This document shows positions 1 to 4,595 of a stretch of DNA of 5,947 nt, one piece after another. A model generated the notes under the pieces. That model saw only the letters and a program-made list of their open reading frames with translations, was not told where the DNA came from and did no database searches. Each line of letters opens with the position of its first letter. The first letter of the stretch is position 1. The stretch lies in contig JAZQZC010000015.1 of NCBI GenBank assembly GCA_045633845.1, positions 1-5,947 of the forward strand, given 5' to 3'. Source of the stretch: RGIG4708 sp045633845 (GTDB lineage: Bacteria > Bacillota > Clostridia > UMGS1810). A program made the translations under genes and the position numbers.

Positions 1-50
1 CAACGGGGACATTCCTCGCAAGAGGTGTGTCCCCGTTTGTTGTGCGAGCA
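1..50 (-). repeat. Type B hairpin, copy 1, cut by the window edge
   Basis: A 10-bp stem pairs 2-11 with 28-37. A 2x2 internal loop follows (TT at 12-13 against TG at 26-27), then a 4-bp stem CCTC/GAGG closed by a GCAA tetraloop (18-21). Read on the minus strand the internal loop is CA against AA, as in type A. The outer right arm TGCGAGCA (43-50) is present. Its left partner would lie outside the window. Confidence 0.75.
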
Positions 51-65
51 ATCGAAAACTAACCA

Positions 66-115
66 GTGACAGATGGGGGACGCACCTTTTTCAAAGGAAC
101 TTCCCCCACTGTCAC
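66..115 (+). repeat. Type A hairpin, copy 1
   Basis: The outer stem is GTGACAG (66-72) with CTGTCAC (109-115). A G-run stem pairs 75-80 with 102-107. G82 can pair with C100. The internal loop is CA (83-84) against AA (98-99). The apical stem CCTTT/AAAGG (85-89 with 93-97) has a 3-nt loop. There is no T-tract after the hairpin, so it is not a typical intrinsic terminator. Confidence 0.8.
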
Positions 116-131
116 CTATGACAAACGGGGA

Positions 132-192
132 TGCTCGCATGACAACGGGGACATTCCTCGCAAGAGGTGTGTCCCCGTTTGTTGTGCGAGCA
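132..192 (-). repeat. Type B hairpin, copy 2, with long outer arms
   Basis: The outer arms TGCTCGCA (132-139) and TGCGAGCA (185-192) enclose the same core as copy 1, giving a 61-bp imperfect palindrome. The core has a G-run/C-run stem, a 2x2 internal loop, a CCTC/GAGG stem and a GCAA tetraloop. The right arm can also pair with the left arm of the next unit at 222-229. Confidence 0.78.
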
Positions 193-221
193 ATCGAAAA
201 CTAACCAGTGACAGATGGGGA

Positions 222-282
222 TGCTCGCATGACAACGGGGACATTCCTCGCAAGAGGTGTGTCCTCGTTTGTTGTGCGAGCA
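222..282 (-). repeat. Type B hairpin, copy 3, with a wobble substitution
   Basis: The structure matches copy 2 and the sequence is almost identical. At 265 a C in the C-run has become T, facing G238. This gives a G-U pair on one strand, so the stem is largely kept on that strand. The outer arms are 222-229 and 275-282. Confidence 0.78.
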
Positions 283-298
283 ATCGAAAACTAACCGC

Positions 299-347
299 TG
301 ACAGATGGGGGACGCACCTTTTTCAAAGGAACTTCCCCCTTCTGTCA
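299..347 (+). repeat. Type A hairpin, copy 2, next to a stop codon
   Basis: The outer stem is TGACAG (299-304) with CTGTCA (342-347). The inner G-run stem, CA/AA internal loop (315-316 and 330-331) and CCTTT/AAAGG apical stem match copy 1. The hairpin ends two bases from the stop codon (350-352) of the minus-strand deacetylase gene, so its transcript would end in this structure. No U-tract follows closely on that strand. It may protect the 3' end or slow polymerase, but terminator function is unproven. Confidence 0.8.
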
Positions 348-349
348 CT

Positions 350-1222
350 TTAATTATCTTCGATTTTAAGTATCTGTCCCGGCTCTATACTGTAGAGCAC
401 ATTGTCAATTTCAAACCAAAGAGTATAAAGTGTAGGATTGTACATAATTGACTCATCGGCGCTGTACTGAATAGAGTTATACGCCTCCACATATTCATAT
501 ATTTCGATATTTGTGGCATACCAGGTGTCATCCTTGCCGCCAAGCTTTGCGCAGATTTGTTCAAGCAAATCCCAGTTGTTGTCGTTGTCAAACTCATAGC
601 TGTGACCCCACATATAAAAGAGCCGCGAAAATCTGTGTGCACCGTAAACAAAAGGGCTGTTAAAATCAAGTGCTGTGAATTTTTCTATGTATTGCAAAAT
701 TTCGGGGTTTTTGTGATGAGCCGTAGGCATCCATCGGTGCCAGTCCTCGGGCAAAAGGAATAAATCGTTATCACCTGCAAGCGTACGGCTGTATGCAATA
801 TCAAGCTCTGTTAAATAGCTCTTTATTTTGCTGTAATCTGTATTTTTGTCGGGGTATCTTGTAATGCCCGAATCGGGATACGCCATACCGCGGATAATTG
901 TGCCAAAGCGTTTTTCAAGGTCAAGTCGGCAATTAAGCACATCCTGTATTCCTGCTATCGGTCGCATTGTGCCCTCTGCCTTGTGAAGCAGCCCATGAAC
1001 CGCAACCTCGTGACCCCTGTCCAAAATATATTCTTTTACCTGACTGTCACGCATACCCTTTTCGGGGGAGCGAAGTGACTCGGCATTCAGGTTAAATGTA
1101 CATTTCATATTATATTTTAACAATATGTCCGAAAATCTCATATCCTGAACCACGCCATCATCATAGCTCAGTGTAACTGCTTTTGGCTTGCCGCCGGGGT
1201 AACGCATAAATCTGTAATGCAT
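350..1222 (-). CDS. Polysaccharide deacetylase (NodB/CE4-like) family protein
   Basis: A 290-residue protein with the NodB fold signature of carbohydrate esterase family 4, metal-dependent enzymes that remove N-acetyl or O-acetyl groups from sugars. Motif 1 is LSYDDG (18-23), giving catalytic D21 and metal ligand D22. Motif 2 is HGLLH, giving metal ligands H76 and H80. A motif 3-like AYPDSG lies at 114-119 and WGHSYEF at 205-211 (H207 near the active site). The C-terminal part (about 234-290) is rich in Tyr and Trp and probably forms a small beta domain. No signal peptide or membrane helix is visible, so it may act in the cytoplasm. The start is supported by GGAGG (1229-1233) six bases upstream. 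It lies 56 nt downstream of the YitT-family gene and may be co-transcribed, or use the promoter at 1254-1282. The real substrate cannot be told. Confidence 0.85.
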   Translation of the reverse strand: MHYRFMRYPGGKPKAVTLSYDDGVVQDMRFSDILLKYNMKCTFNLNAESLRSPEKGMRDSQVKEYILDRGHEVAVHGLLHKAEGTMRPIAGIQDVLNCRLDLEKRFGTIIRGMAYPDSGITRYPDKNTDYSKIKSYLTELDIAYSRTLAGDNDLFLLPEDWHRWMPTAHHKNPEILQYIEKFTALDFNSPFVYGAHRFSRLFYMWGHSYEFDNDNNWDLLEQICAKLGGKDDTWYATNIEIYEYVEAYNSIQYSADESIMYNPTLYTLWFEIDNVLYSIEPGQILKIEDN

Positions 1223-1253
1223 AATAATCCTCCAATAACTTTGGTTTGTGTTT

Positions 1254-1282
1254 ATTTTAGCACAATAAATTTACAAATTCAA
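1254..1282 (-). promoter_or_regulatory. Candidate sigma-A promoter for the deacetylase gene
   Basis: On the minus strand, TTGAAT (1277-1282) lies 17 bp upstream of TAAAAT (1254-1259). A TGC just before the -10 gives an extended -10 element. The -35 overlaps the stop codon of the upstream gene. Transcription would begin near 1247, leaving a leader of about 25 nt. The region is AT-rich, so a chance match is possible. Confidence 0.45.
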
Positions 1283-2151
1283 TAGCTTTTATCAATCCTG
1301 TCATATTCCGTTATTGTCTTAAATCCCTCGCCAAGGACCTCTCTTGCATCGGTAACAATAACAAAAGATTTTTTGTCCAAACTCCTTACCATATGCACCA
1401 CATAAGGAACCTCTTTGGGGCTTACAACGCACATAAGCATAAGAGAGTCAGCTCCCGAGTACATTCCCACCGATTTAACCCCTGTGATGCCTCTTTCAAA
1501 GTGATTTATAATTTTGTGAGATATTTCTTCATTTTTTGAGGAGATTATATAAATACATTTTGATACATTACCAAAGGTGAGCACCATATCCGCAATTTTG
1601 GATGCCACAAACATAGAAACTGCAGAGTAAAAGGTTATCATTAGACTTTTGAAAACAACGCCTGCCAAAACAATTATTGCGCAGTCAATTGCAAGAATAA
1701 TAGTTGCAACCGAAAGGTGCGGCACAAAACGCTTTATAACAAGCCCCGCAAGGTCACTGCCCCCTGTGGATGCTTCGCGGTATACCACAAGACCTATGCC
1801 CAGCCCCACAACAGCTCCGCCAAGAATTGTGGACATAATAATGTCATCCCCTGTGAGCGAAATTTTTTTTGTCACCTCTAAAAACAGCGACAAAAAAACT
1901 ACACCGAGAATTGTTTTTATAATTGAGAGCCTTCCGATATACCTGTATGCAAGGGCAAAAAGCACCACATTAAACCCGAGGTTTGTAACCGAAAGGGGAA
2001 TTTTAAAGAAATAAAAAAGTACTGTGCCTATTGTACCAACGCCCCCTGCCGAAAGCTGACAAGGCAGCAAAAATGCATTAATACCAAACCCAAGCAAAAA
2101 AGTGCCTGTTATTATAAATGCCAAATCGTAAATAGCCTGTTTAATTTTCAT
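1279..2151 (-). CDS. YitT-family integral membrane protein (DUF161 + DUF2179)
   Basis: A 290-residue membrane protein. The N-terminal part has about six hydrophobic segments (roughly residues 10-28, 38-48, 55-70, 78-92, 105-124 and 147-190, the last probably two helices). It carries the glycine-rich GGSDL motif (130-134) seen in the YitT family. The C-terminal cytoplasmic part (about 197-285) matches DUF2179, with an ERGITG stretch at 219-224 and the family-typical AREVLGEGF at 269-277. Its role is unknown; members are widespread in Firmicutes, and a transport or sensing role is only guessed. ATG at 2151 is preferred over an in-frame TTG at 2166 because GAGGG (2160-2164) sits 8 nt upstream of the ATG and overlaps the TTG codon. 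The length agrees with the family. A 10-codon candidate leader ORF lies just upstream. Confidence 0.9.
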   Translation of the reverse strand: MKIKQAIYDLAFIITGTFLLGFGINAFLLPCQLSAGGVGTIGTVLFYFFKIPLSVTNLGFNVVLFALAYRYIGRLSIIKTILGVVFLSLFLEVTKKISLTGDDIIMSTILGGAVVGLGIGLVVYREASTGGSDLAGLVIKRFVPHLSVATIILAIDCAIIVLAGVVFKSLMITFYSAVSMFVASKIADMVLTFGNVSKCIYIISSKNEEISHKIINHFERGITGVKSVGMYSGADSLMLMCVVSPKEVPYVVHMVRSLDKKSFVIVTDAREVLGEGFKTITEYDRIDKSY

Positions 2152-2159
2152 TATATCAT

Positions 2160-2164
2160 CCCTC
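2160..2164 (-). promoter_or_regulatory. Ribosome binding site fixing the YitT-family start
   Basis: GAGGG on the minus strand stands 8 nt before ATG at 2151. It overlaps the alternative TTG codon at 2164-2166, which therefore cannot be the true start if this site is used. Confidence 0.7.
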
Positions 2165-2166
2165 AA

Positions 2167-2199
2167 TCATTGTTGCTGATAAATTCCATTTTTAATCAT
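2167..2199 (-). CDS. Candidate 10-codon leader ORF upstream of the YitT-family gene
   Basis: On the minus strand an ATG at 2197-2199 opens the short frame MIKNGIYQQQ, ending in TGA at 2167-2169. GAGG (2207-2210) stands 7 nt upstream, a good Shine-Dalgarno fit. The stop lies just before the GAGGG site of the YitT-family gene, so a ribosome finishing the short frame would be close to the next start. This suggests possible translational coupling or leader-peptide control. The region is AT-rich and the ORF is very short, so it could be chance. It ends in three glutamine codons, with no other amino-acid bias. Confidence 0.3.
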   Translation of the reverse strand: MIKNGIYQQQ

Positions 2200-2310
2200 A
2201 TTATTACCTCAATTTCCAATACCATTACAACAAATTTAAATTAAAACATACAATGAACCGCCAATTTAAACAGCTATAATTTGCCACTCCAATTTTTTAT
2301 GTGTTGCACA

Positions 2311-2339
2311 TTGAAATTTGCTGTGCTTTATGTTATGAT
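2311..2339 (+). promoter_or_regulatory. Strong sigma-A-type promoter for the hydrogenase-like operon
   Basis: TTGAAA (2311-2316) and TATGAT (2334-2339) are separated by exactly 17 bp, and TGT just before the -10 makes an extended -10. Each hexamer matches the consensus at five of six positions. The expected start point is near 2346, giving a 5' leader of about 310 nt before the first ATG at 2656. No gene lies between, so the three-gene operon is the likely target. A nearer promoter between 2484 and 2655 is not excluded, but none was seen. Confidence 0.6.
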
Positions 2340-2352
2340 AAATTTGTAACAT
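2330..2352. promoter_or_regulatory. Candidate operator: ATGTTA-N11-TAACAT
   Basis: A perfect 6-bp inverted repeat (2330-2335 and 2347-2352) with an 11-nt spacer covers the -10 box and the expected transcription start. This is a classic place for repressor binding. The half-sites resemble those of the redox repressor Rex, but the Rex consensus leaves only 6 nt between TGTTA and TAACA, against 11 here, so Rex is not claimed. A chance inverted repeat in AT-rich DNA is possible. Confidence 0.3.
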
Positions 2353-2433
2353 CAGACTGTGACATTTTGGTTCACTATTTTGCAGGGACGGCACATTGAC
2401 AAATAATTCAAGGTTTACACAAAAGTAATTAAA

Positions 2434-2483
2434 GTGACAGAGGGGGAAGTTCCTTTGTAAAAGGTGCATCCCCCTTCTGTCAC
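2434..2483 (-). repeat. Type A hairpin, copy 3, inverted
   Basis: The outer stem is GTGACAG (2434-2440) with CTGTCAC (2477-2483). Read on the minus strand it follows the type A plan: G-run stem, CA/AA internal loop, CCTTT/AAAGG apical stem and a 3-nt loop. It differs from the two left-hand copies at several loop positions, such as TGCA in place of CGCA. It lies about 90 nt into the predicted leader of the hydrogenase-like operon. Confidence 0.8.
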
Positions 2484-2541
2484 AGGATGGTATTTTGCAA
2501 AAATAGCCCCGTTCCCAACGGTTCGAACATCACTTTAACAG

Positions 2542-2632
2542 GTGACAAACGCAAAATTGAATGTTTCAACAAATGGGGACGCACGTGCAAGCACGAACAT
2601 CCCCATTTGTCAAAACATCCCCGCCTGTCACA
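2542..2632 (+). repeat. Variant hairpin (type D) before the ferredoxin gene
   Basis: The core hairpin pairs 2569-2579 with 2600-2610 over 11 bp. G2581 can pair with C2598. The internal loop is CA (2582-2583) against AA (2596-2597). The apical stem CGTG/CACG (2584-2587 with 2592-2595) has a CAAG loop. An outer GTGACA/TGTCAC pair (2542-2547 with 2627-2632) encloses the whole. The sequence AACATCCCC-N3-TGTCA is present twice (2596-2612 and, with GCC as the N3, 2614-2630), so the 3' half is duplicated. The element ends 8 nt before the gene's Shine-Dalgarno region (about 2641-2646). It could influence initiation or transcript stability, which is inference. Confidence 0.75.
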
Positions 2633-2640
2633 CTACGAAC

Positions 2641-2646
2641 GAAAGG
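2641..2646 (+). promoter_or_regulatory. Ribosome binding site for the [2Fe-2S] protein gene
   Basis: GAAAGG stands 9 nt before ATG at 2656 and directly abuts an in-frame ATG at 2647. The spacing favours 2656. An in-frame GTG at 2542 would force translation through the hairpin element and has no Shine-Dalgarno site of its own. Confidence 0.6.
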
Positions 2647-2655
2647 ATGATTAAA

Positions 2656-2895
2656 ATGAAAATAACAGTATGCATCGGAAGCTCCTGTCACATTAAGGGT
2701 TCGCGTCATGTAGTACAACAGCTTCAAAATCTCATAAGCAAAAATAATCTTCAGGACAAAGTGGAATTGTGCGGAACATTCTGCCTCGGCAAATGTCAGC
2801 AAGGCGTTTGCGTGATGGCAGATGACAGCTTTTTTTCGGTAACTCCCGACACAGTAGACGAGTTTTTTAACCAAAACATTCTTGCAGTAATATAA
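2656..2895 (+). CDS. Thioredoxin-like [2Fe-2S] ferredoxin (NuoE/HydC-like domain)
   Basis: A 79-residue protein that is essentially one thioredoxin-like [2Fe-2S] domain, as in the NuoE subunit of complex I and the small subunit of electron-bifurcating hydrogenases. The four expected ligands are C6 and C11 (CIGSSC, a C-x4-C) and C43 and C47 (CLGKC, a C-x3-C). The HIKGS stretch after C11 and the CLGKC loop match the family. Extra cysteines C39 and C52 flank the second pair. It lacks the helical N-terminal domain of full NuoE (about 160 residues), so it is a stand-alone ferredoxin domain. It would carry one electron in the cytoplasm. It lies 20 nt upstream of the hydrogenase-like gene in the same direction, so it probably gives electrons to, or takes them from, that protein. 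The start at 2656 rests on the RBS spacing; 2647 would add three residues. Confidence 0.85.
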   Translation: MKITVCIGSSCHIKGSRHVVQQLQNLISKNNLQDKVELCGTFCLGKCQQGVCVMADDSFFSVTPDTVDEFFNQNILAVI

Positions 2896-2915
2896 ACGAA
2901 AGGGAGTATCCAAAT

Positions 2916-4595
2916 ATGCCAAATTGTCTGACATTAAAAAAATCCAACTGCAAAAACTGCTACAAATGCATTCGCCACTGCCCCGTAAAAGCAATACGCT
3001 TTTCGGGTAATCAGGCACACATAATAGGCAACGAATGTATTTTGTGCGGTCAGTGTTTTGTAGTATGTCCGCAAAACGCAAAGCAAATTGTAGACGAAAC
3101 CGAAAAGGTAAAGGTACTGCTTAAAACAGGGGAGCCGGTAGTTGTAAGTATGGCACCCTCATTTGTTGCCAACTACGAGGATGTGGGCATAAGCTCCATA
3201 CGCGAGGCTCTTTTAAAGCTTGGCTTTTACGACGTGGAAGAAACTGCAATCGGTGCTACAATTGTAAAAAACGAATACGAAAGAATGCTAAAGGAAGAGG
3301 AGCGCGACGTTATAATCAGCTCCTGCTGCCATTCCGTCAATCTGCTTATACAAAAATACTTTCCGTCACTGCTTGAATATCTTGCAGATGTGCTGTCACC
3401 TATGCAGGCTCACTGTATGGATATCAAAAAGCGTATTCCAAACGCAAAAACAGTGTTTATAGGCCCCTGTGTGGCAAAAAAGGATGAAGCAGAGCATTAC
3501 GAAGGTATAGTGGATGCGGTGCTCACCTTTGAGGAGCTTACAAACTGGCTTAAGGAAGAAAATATAGAGCTCACAAAACAAATGGACCACACACCCGAGA
3601 GCCGTGCAAGGTTTTTCCCCACAACAGGCGGAGTGTTAAAAACAATGGCACAGGATGCGCAGGGCTACACATATATGGCTCTTGACGGCATACAAAACTG
3701 CATTGATGCCCTTAATGATATGCAAAGCGGCAAAATACACAAATGCTTTATCGAAATGTCTGCCTGTGCAGGAAGCTGCATCGGCGGACCTGTTATGGAA
3801 AAATATCATCGTTCGTCACCTGTAAAGGATTATATAACAGTTGCAAGCTTTGCAGGCGAAAAGGATTTTGACGTACCACAGCCAAAGGCTATGGAGCTCA
3901 AAAAACAGTTTGAATATATAGAACACAGGCTGCAGCAGCCAACAGATACCGAAATATCGGCTGTACTTCGTCAGATGGGCAAATTTAAGCCGTCCGACGA
4001 GCTCAACTGCGGCTCCTGCGGATACAATACCTGCCGCGAAAAGGCAATAGCAATTTGTCAGGGCAAGGCAGAAATTTCTATGTGTCTGCCATTTCTCAAA
4101 GACAAGGCAGAAAGCTTTTCGGATACAATTGTTAAAAATACACCAAACGGTCTTATTGTTCTTAACGAAAATCTTGAGGTACAGCAAATAAACGAAGCTG
4201 CGCGCAAAATTATGAACATCCGCTCAAGTATGGATATACTGGGCGATTCGGTGGTGCGTATTCTTGACCCTACCGACTTTGCACAGGTACTGGGCAGCGG
4301 CAAAAACATTCACGGCAACAGAGTTTACCTTGCCGAATACAAGCGATATGTTGAGCAGTCTGTTGTATACGACCAGGACTCTCACCTTTTGATTGGTATT
4401 ATGCGTGATGTTACCGACGAGCAAAACGAGCGCGAAAAGAAAGAAAACATCAGCCGCCAGACCGTAGAGGTTGCCGACAAGGTTGTAGACAAGCAAATGC
4501 GCATTGTACAGGAAATTGCATCTCTCCTTGGCGAAACAGCAGCGGAAACAAAAATTGCACTTACAAAGCTAAAGGAGTCGATTTCGGATGAATGA
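2916..4595 (+). CDS. Sensory-type [FeFe]-hydrogenase-like protein with PAS domain (group C, HydS-like)
   Basis: A 559-residue cytoplasmic protein. Two [4Fe-4S] motifs come first (C12, C15, C18, C22 and C41, C44, C47, C51). The hydrogenase large-subunit C-terminal domain follows (about 70-320), with H-cluster motifs SSCC (C137, C138), GPCVAKKDE (C185) and EMSACAGSCIGGP (C284, C288). All four expected H-cluster ligands and the proton-relay cysteine are present, so it may bind an H-cluster. A third [4Fe-4S] domain has C365, C368, C373 and C390. A PAS domain spans about 402-500, and a charged helical tail runs to 559. Catalytic hydrogenases lack the PAS domain; this order marks the sensory group C. 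A SpoIIE-like phosphatase gene next door fits the phosphatase-linked type. AAGGGAG (2900-2906) lies 9 nt upstream of the ATG. Motif changes relative to catalytic enzymes include H139 for proline and G183 for methionine. H2 sensing is inferred; redox sensing is an alternative. Confidence 0.87.
   Translation: MPNCLTLKKSNCKNCYKCIRHCPVKAIRFSGNQAHIIGNECILCGQCFVVCPQNAKQIVDETEKVKVLLKTGEPVVVSMAPSFVANYEDVGISSIREALLKLGFYDVEETAIGATIVKNEYERMLKEEERDVIISSCCHSVNLLIQKYFPSLLEYLADVLSPMQAHCMDIKKRIPNAKTVFIGPCVAKKDEAEHYEGIVDAVLTFEELTNWLKEENIELTKQMDHTPESRARFFPTTGGVLKTMAQDAQGYTYMALDGIQNCIDALNDMQSGKIHKCFIEMSACAGSCIGGPVMEKYHRSSPVKDYITVASFAGEKDFDVPQPKAMELKKQFEYIEHRLQQPTDTEISAVLRQMGKFKPSDELNCGSCGYNTCREKAIAICQGKAEISMCLPFLKDKAESFSDTIVKNTPNGLIVLNENLEVQQINEAARKIMNIRSSMDILGDSVVRILDPTDFAQVLGSGKNIHGNRVYLAEYKRYVEQSVVYDQDSHLLIGIMRDVTDEQNEREKKENISRQTVEVADKVVDKQMRIVQEIASLLGETAAETKIALTKLKESISDE

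Larger units (their letters stand above)
1..347. repeat. Composite array of hairpin-forming intergenic repeats
   Basis: This gene-free stretch is built from two hairpin types. Type B cores start at 1, 143 and 233, and type A hairpins lie at 66-115 and 299-347. Units 2 and 3 repeat with a 90-bp period and are nearly identical. Unit 1 differs by a 52-bp insertion (79-130) carrying most of a type A hairpin. The 8-nt arms TGCGAGCA (43-50, 185-192, 275-282) and TGCTCGCA (132-139, 222-229) are reverse complements, so neighbouring units can pair in alternative ways. The left arm of the first unit is missing, so the array probably continues to the left. Open frames through it on both strands merely translate the repeats, and no RBS supports them. 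The spacing and direct hairpin structure do not fit CRISPR. A REP-like or MITE-like element family is the likeliest class, which is an inference. Confidence 0.85.
2200..2655. other. Divergent intergenic region with promoter, leader and hairpins
   Basis: This stretch of about 450 bases separates the minus-strand YitT block from the plus-strand hydrogenase-like operon. It contains a strong plus-strand promoter (2311-2339), an inverted repeat over that promoter (2330-2352), and hairpin elements at 2434-2483 and 2542-2632. A small inverted repeat CCGTT-CCC-AACGG lies at 2509-2521, next to the palindrome GTTCGAAC (2521-2528). No convincing minus-strand promoter for the YitT-family gene was found; the sequence there is AT-rich with only weak matches. 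Longer frames here read through the repeats and lack good ribosome binding sites, so they are not called. Confidence 0.7.

Noticed and set aside
1..347. CRISPR array
   Set aside because: Units are about 90 bp with no unique spacers of constant length, each unit is largely a hairpin, and no cas gene is present.
66..353. Plus-strand 95-codon open frame through the repeats
   Set aside because: It translates the repeat units, so its peptide is internally repetitive, and it has no Shine-Dalgarno site. A minus-strand frame over the same bases is equally open. Both are by-products of the repeats.
2152..2166. TTG start at 2166 for the YitT-family gene
   Set aside because: The TTG overlaps the GAGGG site that serves the ATG at 2151, and the extra five residues are not expected in the family.
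2330..2352. Rex-binding site
   Set aside because: The half-sites are similar, but the spacing is 11 nt between TGTTA and TAACA where the Rex consensus has 6.
2266..2469. Minus-strand 67-codon frame in the divergent region
   Set aside because: It begins inside an inverted repeat hairpin, crosses the plus-strand promoter and matches no known protein type.
2542..2655. GTG start extending the [2Fe-2S] protein by 38 residues
   Set aside because: The extension is encoded by the hairpin element, has no similarity to ferredoxin domains, and lacks a ribosome binding site. The site at 2641-2646 fits ATG at 2656.
2916..4595. Ordinary catalytic [FeFe] hydrogenase (HydA)
   Set aside because: The PAS domain, the extra C-terminal [4Fe-4S] domain, altered H-cluster motif residues and the adjacent phosphatase point to a sensory role.
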